A stretch of DNA of 64,000 bases from Hypholoma sublateritium FD-334 SS-4 (taxonomy: Eukaryota; Basidiomycota; Agaricomycetes; Agaricales; Strophariaceae): NCBI GenBank assembly GCA_000827495.1, contig KN817640.1, positions 1 to 64,000 of the forward strand, in the 5' to 3' direction. The translations under genes were made by a program, and so were the position numbers. Positions 1 through 11,675 of this stretch are shown one piece after another (the stretch's first letter is position 1; each line of letters opens with the position of its first letter). The notes beneath the pieces are model-generated. The model had not been told where the DNA came from. It did not search any database and worked only from the letters and a program-made list of their open reading frames with translations.

Positions 1-267
1 GGTTTAATTTTCGCGCGTTGTATGCATTGGTTGTCGATTTTTTTGAGGTCCCATCTGGACAGGCAGCAACAAGGCGCTCGCAGAATTTACTCAAATGGTG
101 GAGCACGTATGTAATCTCACCCAAATTTGCCTCATATATTGGATTTGACTGATATTTTCAACAGACAGATTTTTCCTCACCATAATGGTGCATCCACCAA
201 CAGCCGCAAGTCTCGGAACAAGCTTTTAGCTCAAAGGGCTGCTCGTGAAGAAAGTGTACCTCTTTAA
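1..267 (+). CDS. 3' end of an unrecognised protein (partial)
   Basis: The reading frame is open from base 3 and continues to about base 109 (...KWWST). A GT-AG intron with donor gtatgt and acceptor caacag leads to a last exon that ends in a run of basic residues and the stop at 265-267 (C-terminus AAREESVPL). The two exons join in frame, which is the main support. The tail holds aromatic LLKWW and QIFPHH segments followed by an Arg/Lys/Ala-rich stretch. Basidiomycete genomes carry many lineage-specific nuclear proteins with a similar flavour, but I do not recognise the family. The gene starts outside the window, so length and function cannot be judged. Confidence 0.5.
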
Positions 268-1936
268 TAAACCTATCTTCTAGTATTCCACCTTTCGTAC
301 NGTCCACATATCGATTACATAATTACATATTTTGATGATCTTTGAAAACTTACCGTGCTGAACCCTGCTGAACGCANTAATTTTCATCAAATGTCAATAC
401 AGCCTGAAACTGTCATGCAAANTGTAGGCTGTACATGGACTGTCAAGTGACCGCGATTATTTGGACCTGTTATGGAAGGGTATAAGCGCCCAGCTGGCTG
501 ACATTGAGCGAGCGTGTGCGCAAGAAAGTGCATAAACTACAATTTGGCGGTAGCATTGCCTCAAGTGATTCTACAGCCCGTTATTGAAGGTGTAAGTGCC
601 CAGCAGACTGACAATAACCGGCTGTGTATTTATAACTTAACTGTAGGCTGTTCTTCGAATGCTACTATTATTCGATTATTTTTTTTTGTTATAAGCGCTG
701 AGAAGGTGTACATTGAGCGACCGTGTCGAAAATAATGTGTAAGATGTACAATTTAACCGTATCCCTTCTTTGCACAATACTATANTTCAAATGTATTATT
801 CGATTTATAAGCGTCCAGCATGCTNATACGGAGCGACAGGGTTGATGTAAACGTGTCAGAGGTATAACTTGACTGTAGTGTTTCCCTAGATTATCCTCTT
901 ACTTGTTTCTTTCATTTTAGNAATGAGCACCTGGCAATCTGAAGTTAAGCGACTGTATTTGAAATGACGTACAAGAGCTACAAGCTANCCGTAGTCTTGT
1001 TTCAAATGATTATACTCTCCCGGAGTGTCGCGCAAGTTGTAAGCGCCCAGCAAGCTGACGTTGGGCCACCATATCAAAAACAACGCATAGGAGTTACAAT
1101 TTGACTGGTGTCAACCCTCAAATCATGCTTATGTTTGAATCTTTCATATTCATCATAAGTACGCAGAAATCCGACGCCGAGGGACCGTGTTCGAAATGAC
1201 GTGCGGTAGTAGTACAATTCGACCGTAATGTTTCTTCCAAAGGTAATACCATCTGAGATTGTCGCGCAAATTATAAGCGGCTGCCTGGGCTGACGTTGAG
1301 CAACCATGTTGAGAACGACTCATAAGAAACTGCGATTTCATTATAGCTTTTCTTCAAAAGTATCCCGGTACAACGGAAGGGTAGCAACATTACGACAATT
1401 ACGGAAATTGGGATGGCGCTACAATCCCCTTATATCCGTTGTTGTAAGGATATTTTCATATGATTCCTATGATAGAAAATTCCATGTATTTCGGAGACTT
1501 TATAAGGCATTATTGGTGATTATCCATTTTTCCATTTTACACTGATGAACGCGGTTGAGGAAGAGCGCGCGGCGGCCCGGAGGGTGGAAATAAGACCGCG
1601 ACAGTCGAGTAAATATGTCACGGTACAGTATAGATTATACACCAGGTCTGTGCGGACGATCCTTCCCGATCGCTCGAACATCTCAATCTTTCTTGCCGCA
1701 CTGCCTCAACGTCGCTGGAAACAGTTGCAAGCAAGCATTAGAATTCGCCATCAGTGCAATGGTCGTACGCGAATGAACGCCTCCTTGTGGCCTCTTGCAG
1801 GTCTGTTAATAAGTATTTCTTGCTCAATTGCCTATTCTACACACACAGAAATACTGACTCGCGCCCATATCCCAGCCCGACCTCGTAGCTACAATCAATA
1901 ATACCCTGGACCTTCCAAGAGGACGGTGTCAATGAT
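268..1936. other. intergenic, mostly degenerate repeat
   Basis: Apart from the tandem repeat, I see no supported gene. The stretch contains scattered single N bases. Bases 1390-1900 hold open frames of up to about 118 codons with no recognisable domain or splice support. Confidence 0.6.
483..1390. repeat. degenerate tandem repeat, ~100-120 base unit, about 8 copies
   Basis: A recurring core of the form ATAAGCGCCCAGC-N-GCTGAC-N-TTGAGCGACCGTGT appears near 482, 592, 691, 807, 924, 1039, 1155 and 1272, a period of roughly 100-120 bases. Most units go on to a variant of TACAATTTGACCGTA and then a T-rich stretch with TTC.AA.G.TA. The copies are strongly diverged. Apparent reading frames here (514-735, 1074-1545) are by-products of the repeat. 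It looks like an old satellite or minisatellite, or decayed repeats of an unknown element. Confidence 0.7.
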
Positions 1937-4191
1937 CAATCATTGCTTGCGAATTCAAGCATGCGCCGAACGAAGGCCCCACGGGGCGAGATCTTGAACT
2001 TGAATGGGAGAGGCTGGCTGCAATTTGAACACATCAGTCCGGCGTTCTCAGTCATCGCAAGACTGGAGGGACTTGGACTGACCACACAAGGCCGAAAGTA
2101 AAGTCCGGCTCCACCTTGTTGGGCTTCCCGTTCTCGTCCACCCCAGCTGTGATGTCGAACAAGCTAATGATCGTCGCGATCGTGATGAATAGCTGTTGAA
2201 AAGCAACGAAGCGGCCTGGACAAGTCCTGCGACCTAGGCCGTAGACTGCCATGAAGCTTTCCATGATGGCTTCCAAGTTGTGGTCTTGGTCACCGCGAAT
2301 GAATCGCTCGGGAATAAAGCGCATCGGTTCTGGGAATACCTCCGGGTCGTGGAGGATTTTCCTAAGAGAAGACAGTCATCGACGAAGCCGGCATAAAGGA
2401 CCGGGCCTACCAGAGATTTCCGACGATTATTGATTTTGCAGGTATGTGGTAGCCTTGGTATTCGTCGTCATTTACTGACATATGTGGTATTGCTGCAAAG
2501 AATATTGTGAGTTCTAATTATTGTGAGCATTTGAGAATATATTCCAACCAAACGGCGCAGGGGGATTCCACCTAGAAATGAAGTTGAATTATAGATTGGA
2601 TATCAAGAAGAAACTTGAAAACGATACCGTAAAACTTCGTGGACTATCCCATTGATATAAGGTAGTGAATCCCGGTCATCAAAGGTAGGAAGACGATCCT
2701 GGCACATAACACTGTCGGCCTCTCTTTGCGCTCGAGTTAATACGTCTGGATGAGCCACCATAGCAAGGACAAATGTTTGTAAGGCAACCATGATCTGCAA
2801 CGCACGTAGGTAAAATAAAACCCATCAACAATATTAAACGAACCGCTTCGTTTCCCGCTTCACAATTCGAGATTAGACGAAAACACAGGTAGTAGGCGGA
2901 AGCTGAACATACCTAAGTAGGCCACTCCCGCGCACGATTTGATTAGTTGTTGGTCGACCCGCGAATCTCTAGCCAAAGCTTTGCTTGTAAAAGACGGCTT
3001 TGCAATTCCTTTTGCCTGTTTAAAAGTTATTTACATTGATATCTGGCGAATGGTGCTTAAATACAGATCTTACGATATCGTTGACTACTGCTTCAAAGGG
3101 GACGTCCCTAGCCATTGCTGCCTTCTCTTTGCATTCCCTAGCGTCTTTACGGAAACCACCACCGGGAATGAGCCACTCTGGAATATATTGCACTGGAAAT
3201 AGATGAGAACCATATATCAGAACATAATTAGAAGGATGACTTCACTAATAGGCAGAAATTCGACCTAAGATTTCAAAAAAATTGACCAAAAGTTCAGTTC
3301 ACGGATATGTAGGGATGAATGACAGGAGCACTGACAAGATACGACCCCGGAACTGCCACTTTCGTCGACGCCATCGCCACTTCATCTGCCATTCGTACTA
3401 CCTCAGAGGTCTGAGGTGTCATTTTCAAGCCGTATGTCATGCCCATGAGGACGCTGGCTGCGTGCCTGGCATAAAATAAGTTAGACGATCATGCGAGCTC
3501 TTTCTTTGATTGAAAAGAAGACCAACGTGTGAAGGTGTTCAATTAAATCTTCTGGCGAGGCGAGGATTGCCCGCGCAAGATCCCGCGCGGAATTAACCTG
3601 AAGCGTCATATAGTCGGAGGCGACGGTTTCTTGGAACTGAGAATGAAATAATTTGCGCTGTTCCCTCCAAACATTTCCTTTTCTTTACAGGTTAATATGG
3701 CCTCGGTTTCTAGCCAAAATGTCGCACCATATGACCGGAAAGCAAAGATCCACTCCAAGTCCATCCTATAAACAATAATGATCAAGACGTACCACTTGGA
3801 GGGGTGGTATATCGGCTTACAATTTGTGCAGCATAGTTGAATAAGGCCTATCAGAGTAATTCGCGGACCGCTTGTTGAAGAGATCGTTGAGAATATGGAC
3901 GGAGCTGACTAGGTAGATATTCTTGCCCAACACGGACATATATACCATATTGCCTATCATGCCAAGGTCAAGCCATGTAAAGTGAAATAGGGACCGGACG
4001 TACATACCATACTTGTCTGCCAGACGACTATACGCCAGAGCTTCTGCTTTCCTAGGTATGTCAAAGAGATTGCCGATCACTGGAAGTGGCGGGGGCCCAG
4101 GAGGCATCGAAGACGCTGCGTTTTCCTTTCGTCGATACCATAAGGCCGTCAGAGCGAGGGCGAGGGCGAGCAAGGCGAAGACGAAGTACAT
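1937..4191 (-). CDS. cytochrome P450 monooxygenase (fungal microsomal type)
   Basis: This is a heme-thiolate monooxygenase, expected in the endoplasmic reticulum membrane with a CPR partner. The start at 4191 gives an N-terminal hydrophobic anchor (residues ~2-18), a short basic stretch and the proline hinge PPGPPPLPVIGN. Further exons give WREQRKLFHSQFQ (helix C), YIPEWLIPGG, the K-helix ExxR (HEVLR), PERF, and the heme loop YGLGRRTCPGRF with the cysteine ligand. The first aromatic of that loop is Tyr instead of the usual Phe. All introns can be placed with GT-AG ends in frame, including a short exon near 3244-3262 (VEFLPI) and a 14-base exon at 2844-2857. The last exon follows an intron after FTFGLV and ends with the stop at 1937-1939. 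In this splicing the I-helix motif reads AGNEAIM instead of AG(A/x)DTT. The heme loop and hinge resemble CYP64/OrdA-like fungal P450s; the subfamily is not certain. Confidence 0.9.
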
Positions 4192-5374
4192 TCTGCGGAC
4201 GATGATGGGTCTTGGGAATCAGCACACCAGCTTATAAACCGAACTTAAGTATATCCTGACTCCTGAGTGCGTTGACCTGATATCGAAGCATCCCCCGCGC
4301 GAGTTTCCAAGTCGGCTCTGAGAAGTCATTGGCCTGTAATAGGTCGACTCAATAATAACAACAATTACAGAGGTTCAGCGATGCGAGAAGTAAGGCGCTT
4401 ACACAAGTTCTCTATCAGCCAATCCAAAAATGCATGCATTGTAGTAGAGGAAGAACCATGCCGAATATGAGGTCCAAAACGAGTATGACTCCAGAGAGGG
4501 GAGCCGTACTTAGAGTTTGATTGCCAACGTTGACATCCAAAATATCCGGTGGCATGTCAAATCGAAGGAGGTAGGCTAGGATAGTTCTGTCGGCGTTGGG
4601 GTAAAATATAGAGGTAATGTAAGTGGCGGAACCGTGATTGAGCGAGTGCGCGGTTTGAGGTGCCGGTGAGCGGTGCGACCATCAAGACCTTGCTGGACAA
4701 GTAGTGTATCTCTCGACGATTTCTGCAGCACCCATTGATGCTCAGCGCGTCCAGAACAAGTCGAGGGGTTCTACAGACTTGGGGAAAAGCACGAGTAAGT
4801 TTGTCGCAATACAACAGTTTGACATGAGACGCACCACCTATACACACATGTGCTCCGCAGCCACGCTCAAGCAGGGCGTTCGCAGACAATCACCCCGGAA
4901 TTCCCCAATGATGTTCACGAGATGCGAGGTGATTCCAGAAGTCGAGTGCGCGGTGCGTGCTGTTGGGTGTGCCAACTTTCCCTGCTCTACGCAACAGTTC
5001 AGCGAGCGTGTTATCCGCGTCTCGAGGTCCGTGTTGATGTAGACGTCGAAGAACATATCCATGCTAACGACTCTGAGCGTAGTGACAATCTTGTCATGCT
5101 GCCGGGGAAGCAAAACGATCATCGGCGTTCACGATGCACGACGCTCAGGCTGGTGGCGGCCGTAGACGCTGTTGTCATTTTTGCTGCAGGGGGTCAATAC
5201 AGCAAGTTATTGGCATAAATGATGAGACGGGCCTCCACCTACTGTACAGCGGCTTGGCGTTGTGGAAGAAGCGAATTCGATAGTTGTCGTTTGCTCACAG
5301 ACTACTTTGAAGTTTGAAGTTTGCAGCGTGAGAACCGTCCAGTTACATGCTGATGAAAAAGAGAGCAAAATATT
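4192..5374. other. intergenic
   Basis: This lies between the P450 start and tRNA-Leu. Overlapping open frames of 110-122 codons on both strands (4557-5218) show no domain, no splice-compatible extension and no family resemblance. I see no gene here. Confidence 0.5.
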
Positions 5375-5503
5375 TGATGAGAGTGGGATTCGAACCCACG
5401 CCCCGGAGGACCAGATAACAATTCGAATATTCGAATAGCCAATGATGAACAATAATTGCTCTGATCCTTAGTCTGGCGCCTTAGACCGCTCGGCCATCTC
5501 ACC
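5375..5503 (-). tRNA. tRNA-Leu(AAG) with a 49-base intron
   Basis: The 5' half starts at 5503. The acceptor stem GGTGAGA pairs with TCTCATC, with one G-U pair. The anticodon stem CCAGA/TCTGG encloses loop CTAAGGA, giving anticodon AAG. The intron lies just after position 37 (5417-5465) and contains the palindrome ATTCGAATATTCGAAT. A long variable arm (TCCTCCGGGG) and T-arm GGGTTCGAATCCC follow, as expected of a type II leucine tRNA. A T-rich terminator follows (AAATATTTT, then CTTTTTC). The 80 mature bases are identical to the copy at 61252-61372. Confidence 0.95.
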
Positions 5504-6878
5504 TGTAGGCACCAGAGGGCGCCTAGTCGAAAATTGGAATAATCGTAAATTTGTTTTGTAAAATGTGTCTGAATGGATGCACGGAAGATTAACTGAGTCA
5601 AGACATTCGTTATTGTGGGAATATACGAAATTAAGTAATCCAACCACACGGACTCTAAAAGTTCTCTTCCTCTTTTGCCCCCTTTACATGTCTACTGACT
5701 ATATAGACGCCAGTCTTCAGGTCCACAGCTCGCAAAATCCGCCATTCCTTGAAATCTGTCCACAAACTCCTATCAACAGTGTCGTTTCTGTTTCTGCTGA
5801 CCATTCGGCACCTTGGCCTCAGGCTCGAAATCAATCGATGGCGCCCACTTATTACTTCATTATAAACGTTATCTCGGATCTTCATGGAGTTGACTCTGCT
5901 CTGCTACGGCGAAATGTCAAACGGCTTCCGACTTATGAAGCGAGCGCCGACCAGCTGGTAACATGGAATGGCGGCATACGCCAGTATGCGTCCGTCATTG
6001 TTTCGACTGAACCATGTGCTTTGGGCGGCTTGAATCGAAGTTGTTCTTATTCTTCATGTGCTGATTTGGGGAGTAAGATTTCCAGTGAGATTCCAGCAAT
6101 ATTACTGTTTACGTGCTCAATGACTGCGTCTATGTTTGACCACGACGCCTTGTTAGCCAGGTGTATTACCCGCAATGTGTTCTTGCATCTGTCAGCCATT
6201 CTCTTATCTTGGAATCGCTCCACTCTAAGTATTTAACATCTATACGGAATATATTGCCGACATCTCAACGAGCACCCTGCAGGCTCCGACAATCGAATTG
6301 TTCCTCTCTAGCTGGCCTTGTTTTTCAGCCCGAAGAAATACGCTACGTTGCTGAGCAAAACATCTCTGGATTTAATGCTTCCAAACGCTATCTTCAAAGG
6401 TGTCTTCTCCCTAGTAAATTAGTCAACTCATGAGGCCGGATAATTATTTCCGAAATATAGCCTCAACTCTCTTTCGCTATCGATGACGCCACCCACTTCG
6501 GAGCTCCCTGTGATTGGAACCTCCACCTATAACCCCGCGCACTTTGTCCGGTATTGCAAAGCACGAATCACGAAGGCCAAACTTGCCTTCTGGACCTGAC
6601 TGCGGCCGAGAATTAACCTATTATGCCTACTCGCCGAGACAGCTGAGTAGCTTCTGTTTGCAACACCGCGGGCACATGTCCTCGTTTCCGTCAAGATTTT
6701 GGAACCTAAAGCAGAAAGAGAGTGCCATTGGCTACACAACTGCTATGACCTAGCCGACGAAGACGACTTTAGAGAAGATGCTCAAAATAGGCCACGCAAA
6801 AAATAGGCTACGCAAAATAGCAAACGTCTTCAGCAATTTGCAGCCACGCGATTGCATTTTCTAGGGTTTTTCAGATAC
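5504..6878. other. intergenic; possible decayed coding on the minus strand
   Basis: A 223-codon plus-strand frame (5565-6236) has no family features. On the minus strand, about 6050-6200 reads as a plausible protein tail (NTLRVIHLANKASWSNIDAV..., ending SAHEE-stop). It resembles the end of an F-box-type protein, but upstream frames are interrupted and no exon chain could be built. Confidence 0.35.
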
Positions 6879-6885
6879 TATAAAA
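6879..6885 (+). promoter_or_regulatory. TATA box of AA9 copy 1
   Basis: TATAAAA lies 62 bases upstream of the ATG at 6941. The second AA9 gene has TATAAAA at exactly the same distance, and GTTGACATT follows within 30 bases in both. Confidence 0.6.
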
Positions 6886-6940
6886 TACCTGGCATGTTGA
6901 CATTGGAAAGCAAGATCCAGTCTAACTCGCCTTCCTCAAG

Positions 6941-8187
6941 ATGTTCTCGAGCAAGTGCCTCTCTGTCACGCTTCTTTCGTTGGCGACATTCGTGTCATCT
7001 CACTGTATGTATACGTCCTCGTCTCTGACGTCGAGATGAACACTTACATCCGTATAACTTTATATTAGACACCTTCCCCAACCTCGTCGCCAATGGAGTT
7101 ACGACTGCTGATTGGCTTGACGTGAGGCAGACCGATAACTACGACAGCAACGCCCCCGTACGTTCTCATATGCTTAATATTTTCTACAAATGTTATACTG
7201 ATTCCGCTGTTGATATCGACAGGTCACCGACGTCACCAGCGCCGATTTCAGATGCTACAACACTGCCCTCAACCTTCCAGCACAGACGGCCACTGTCGCT
7301 GCCGGTTCCTCCATCGGCTTCATGGCTAACGGCCCCGTCTACCACCCCGGTGTGCGTGTCCAATTGCTAATGTCAAACACTAAATTCACAGGTAGAATTT
7401 AGGTCGTCAATGTGTATATGGCGAAGGCCCCCAGCAGTAATGTCGCTACCTGGGACGGAGACGGTGCGGTCTGGTTCAAGGTACGTGTATCTATCTCATG
7501 CAAAATGACCTTCCTCTCTTAAATACATTCGATACCGCTTGCATAGGTCTTCGAGATCTCGGCGGTCACCGACGGCGGGTCAAGCATCTCGTTCCCCGCT
7601 TTGAGTAAGTAAATTTGGCTGCCCTCTGCGTGAACTTGTGGCCTGACTCCGCATCTTCAGACGCTCTGGGGTACAACTTCACTCTCCCTGAAGCTCTGCC
7701 TTCGGGCCAATACCTCGTCCGCATCGAGCAGATTGCCCTGCACGTGGCGTCGACCTTCGGAGGTGGTGAGTTATTAATATACTTAAGCCACTGCTGAGTG
7801 GAGCATGTATTGATCCGGCGTCGGTGCAGCCCAATTCTACCTCAGCTGCGGACAAATCAACGTCACCGGCGGCGGAAATGGAACACCAGGCCCTCTCGTC
7901 TCCATCCCGGGCGTGTACACTGGAAATGTACGCCTATCCAACACCGCTTGATGGCGTCATGCTAATGCTTATTCTCTGCAGGAACCCGGAATCCTGATCA
8001 ACATCTACTACCGTAAGTTAATCTTCAGGATTCCGCGCTTCGTTTCGCGTATTGACCGACGATGATCCTACCTTCTAGCGGTCCCGGCCACCTACGTCCA
8101 ACCAGGCCCCGTGAGTAGTTTTCTGTTGTCCACGTTTCCCTCAGGTTCTGACCCGACTTCACTTGTAAGGCTGTCTGGTCCGGGTGA
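6941..8187 (+). CDS. AA9 lytic polysaccharide monooxygenase, copy 1
   Basis: This is a secreted copper enzyme that oxidatively cleaves cellulose or related glucans. Ten short exons (6941-7004, 7069-7157, 7223-7351, 7403-7480, 7547-7604, 7661-7765, 7830-7927, 7982-8012, 8079-8110, 8170-8187) give about 233 residues. A 20-residue signal peptide ends VSS, so mature residue 1 is His (HYTFPNL), as the histidine brace requires. The second brace His is in YHPG (mature ~72). The axial Tyr is in QFY (~158), with supporting His (~147) and Gln (~156). Cys42 and Cys161 can form the usual disulfide. The protein ends VWSG with no CBM1 or linker, so it is a single-domain LPMO. It is followed 1.27 kb downstream by a tandem paralogue. 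Confidence 0.95.
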
Positions 8188-9391
8188 GCGGTCCCTGATC
8201 GCCATCGACCTCGGTCAGGGTGCGGGCAATTGATGCTATTGTCTCTGACCTCTCCCTGAAAGATTTGATCGTTGAAGTAATAAGAATCATTTGTACTAGC
8301 AGTGCTTAAGTCACTGTCAAAATCACAAATTTCTGAGCTATCTAACATCAGTCAGTCTGCACTGGGAAATAATTTATCTGTAGGAACTTTTCGATGACTT
8401 TCAAAGCCCACACTTTTTCAAATCATTAAAACAATTGGGACGAGCTCGGGAAATTAAGTGAGTAAGTGATAGCGAATAGAATTGGCCAATGCCGCCCATA
8501 TCAACTCTGCTAGGCTTCATATAGCTTTGTCTCCTCCACCACAGTGCCCTGTATATATTTGGCACTAGTTTTCGTACATTACACGATTGCCTTTCCTGCT
8601 GTAAAACGATTGAGGGAAACATGTCGGATTCTTATTCCTAGGCATCGGATCGCTTCGAACGGTGCTAAGTAGAACGAAGGCAGCATGGGATCACTCCAAT
8701 ATAAAATTAAGAAGTCATCCGGGCCGTCTTTAGAAAGGCAATGTGAAGCGTCTTATTATCGACTGGCTCAATAAAAAATTGGTGTACAAACGGACGAATA
8801 GAAACATGTGGATGCTTATTTGAGCACTTATTTTAGCAGAGCCCGAAAAGCTTGTTGTAGTTGGTCACATATAATCGCATCCTATCTCTGGTAATATTCT
8901 AAACGGTTCAAGGAATTGCGGACAAGTGGGAAACTGAATGGACGCCGGATAAAATAACAGAATTAGGGGCGTGTGCGACTAAATGTCCATAAACACATAT
9001 TCGACACTGTAGGTCCAGCATTGAAATATTGAACATCTAATCAAGATCAATTGTCAAGTTCCCGAAACCCCGTAGTTTTGTCCGCTGTGGATCAAATCTC
9101 TACCTCGGGACGCGAGTCGCTGCCTTTTGGTCAGAGACCGACCCCGATAATTATCCTCAATTATATTCCTATCCCGCTGGAATGACCACGAAGATCGAGT
9201 CTTTAATTCAATGGACGCATGGACGCATACGAGCAGTCAGTGTCGGATACATGTCACTATTTGCTACCTTGATACTATGACATATCCCACGGGGAGAAGA
9301 GAAGCTCGACAAATTAGCTAATAGGTTGTGTTGCCTCGATAACTCACCACGCGACTACCATGTCAAGACAGGTCAAGACCCTTTCGATTCT
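8188..9391. other. intergenic between the AA9 genes
   Basis: This holds the terminator region of copy 1 and the promoter of copy 2. Minus-strand frames at 8025-8622 have no recognisable content. I see no further gene. Confidence 0.6.
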
Positions 9392-9398
9392 TATAAAA
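9392..9398 (+). promoter_or_regulatory. TATA box of AA9 copy 2
   Basis: TATAAAA lies 62 bases before the ATG at 9454, matching the geometry of copy 1. Confidence 0.6.
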
Positions 9399-9453
9399 AG
9401 CTCGGCGCGTTGACATTATGAAGACAGGATCCGTTTCTTTACCATTCCCCAAG

Positions 9454-10673
9454 ATGTTCTCCAGTAAGCTGCTCTCAGCTGTGTTGGTCTCTTTCGCGGC
9501 GCTTGCATCAGCGCATTGTACGTCTTCTTTCCTTGCTATTGATTTGAGATTTAAATTTGAATAACGAATGCGGTTTCAGATACCTTTCCCTCTCTCATTG
9601 TAAACGGCGCAGTGACTCCTGCTTGGGCCGATGTCAGGCAAACCAACAACTTCGAGAGCAATGCTCCCGTACGTTCCCACTGAAAATAATTTACTCTTCA
9701 TGGCCCATGCTTTCTATCTAAATATTCATCCAGGTAACCGATGTCACTAGCGCCGATTTCAGATGCTATAACACTGCTATCAACGCCCCGGCTCTGACGG
9801 CCACCGTCGCAGCCGGCTCATCAATCGGCTTCCAGGCAAACGGTGCCGTGTACCACCCTGGTGTATGTGCCAAACAAGTGACAGTAACTGTAAAGAATTT
9901 ATTCAGCAATTTTAGGTCGTCAATGTGTACATGGCGAAAGCGCCTAATGGTAATGCAGCCACATGGGACGGAAGCGGCGCTGTCTGGTTCAAGGTGCGTC
10001 TGCTCCAGGGATTTAATGCGCGCTCTGACACGGCTGCGTTAGGTTTACCAGATCTCCGCGGTCACCAATGGCGGATCAAGCATAACTTTCCCCGCACAAA
10101 GTGAATAAAATTCGTCGCTATAAATAACGCTGAGACTGAGAAGATTTTAGACGCTCTGTCTTACAGCTTCAATATCCCCAAGTCTATTCCTTCCGGCCAA
10201 TACCTCGTCCGTATTGAGCAGATTGCCCTGCACGCGGCATCGACCTTTGGAGGCGGTAAGCTATTAATATTGCTCTAGATTGTTCGAAGGCATTAATCCG
10301 CGCCTTGATTCAGCTCAATTCTACATCAGCTGTGGGCAAGTCAATGTCACCGGCGGCGGAAATGGAACCCCGGGTCCTCTCGTGTCTATCCCAGGAGTCT
10401 ACACCGGAACAGTAAGAATATTAACGATCTACTTTAGCAAGCATTTTTTCATGTCATGTTTCTCCCCTAGGAGCCCGGAATTATGCTTAACATCTACTAC
10501 CGTAAGCCTTTGACCAAGACATAAACCTATCGACGGATTGACCGACTTTATTCCCAATTTCCCATTTTTAGCGGTACCCACCTCCTACGTCCAACCAGGC
10601 CCTGTGGGTATTTCCATGATCATAGCTGCCGCTCTTTTCTAATTTCTCGAAATAGGTTGTCTGGTCCGGATAA
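9454..10673 (+). CDS. AA9 lytic polysaccharide monooxygenase, copy 2
   Basis: This is a tandem paralogue of the preceding gene with the same exon plan and highly similar protein sequence. The signal peptide ([11 protein letters not shown]...ALASA) is followed by mature His1 (HYTFPSL). Brace His in YHPG, IALH, and QFY are all conserved, as are the two cysteines (DFRCYN, ISCGQ). The gene ends VVWSG at the TAA at 10671-10673. Differences cluster in surface positions, for example [11 protein letters not shown] against [11 protein letters not shown], and NIPKSIPSG against TLPEALPSG. That suggests selection to keep the fold and active site. It has no carbohydrate-binding module. It probably has the same reaction as copy 1; regioselectivity cannot be read from the sequence. 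Confidence 0.95.
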
Positions 10674-11675
10674 AAGGCAGAGCCAGTAGAACATATTCTA
10701 GTATCGGCTATGCAGTCCACATCCCCTAACTCTTGAATTTCTTGTGTTAAATAAATAGTAATGACAGCTCAGTGACATAGCATATCGCGTTTGATAGGCG
10801 AGGGGTTGAACATGCAGATAGCGATATAGAAGTCGATCCTCACTATTTGCCTAAGTATTAAACTTCAGAGCTCCTGCATGATGCTTCACGCACTTTAGCG
10901 CTCATCCCATTAAGGAAATATAATATCTAACGCGCGAAATCACATGCACACATGGATGTACCCGGCAAGTACCCGGCCAGCGTGACACTAATCACCTTAT
11001 GCGCAGCTAGTTCTTTTTTGTCTTCTAAGTGGCACCACCGACGATGAGGCAAACCACGCTCCCTTTTCTCGTTGCACCATTACTTTCATACTGCAATAGG
11101 TCCAGGCAACTTCACAGCAAGAACAAGCGAACCTTCGGCAGGCTAGTGAGGCTCTAAATTTGTTTGATACAAGAAATTTCCATCTCATTCCTCTGCGATT
11201 GATCATTTCAAAACTTCAAGTTGCCTTCAAGACGCACCTAGGCGGTGCGAGGCTAAAAATAGAGCGCAGTTCATTTACGTAGTATTTTAGGAAACGCCGC
11301 CGCAGTAACGAGAGGGAGCCTAGAAATCTTCTCGTGCGTGTACATATCTTGCTGTATAGAGACCATGATCTGACACTGCCCAATTACCAGCGGGTGAATC
11401 AGCCCACACTCCCATTTTGTCCAGGCGTCTGAGACAGGATAGGAGATCCCGTACTGCGCTTGACTGGTCGTGTATTCATCCTCGCACGATTCGCACCACT
11501 TCTCATCACAACGTCATTTTGCACGCGAAGCAGCGCGCCGAGGAAGCCCTACGGGATTCCGAATTTAACCATATACAACGCCAAGCAACAATTCATATCC
11601 TCTATAGTGACCAGTCCCTTTCTCGTCTCCACTATCGTTTGCCCATTGCACCAATCTCCAACATCTTCCTGGACC
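10674..11675. other. intergenic
   Basis: This runs from the 3' end of AA9 copy 2 to the DUF1769 start. Overlapping plus-strand frames at 11417-11924 cover the 5' leader and first exon of the next gene in other frames. I see nothing else. Confidence 0.6.

Noticed and set aside
5565..6236. 223-codon plus-strand frame
   Set aside because: No domain, no splice-compatible neighbours and unremarkable composition; a better but still weak signal lies on the other strand.
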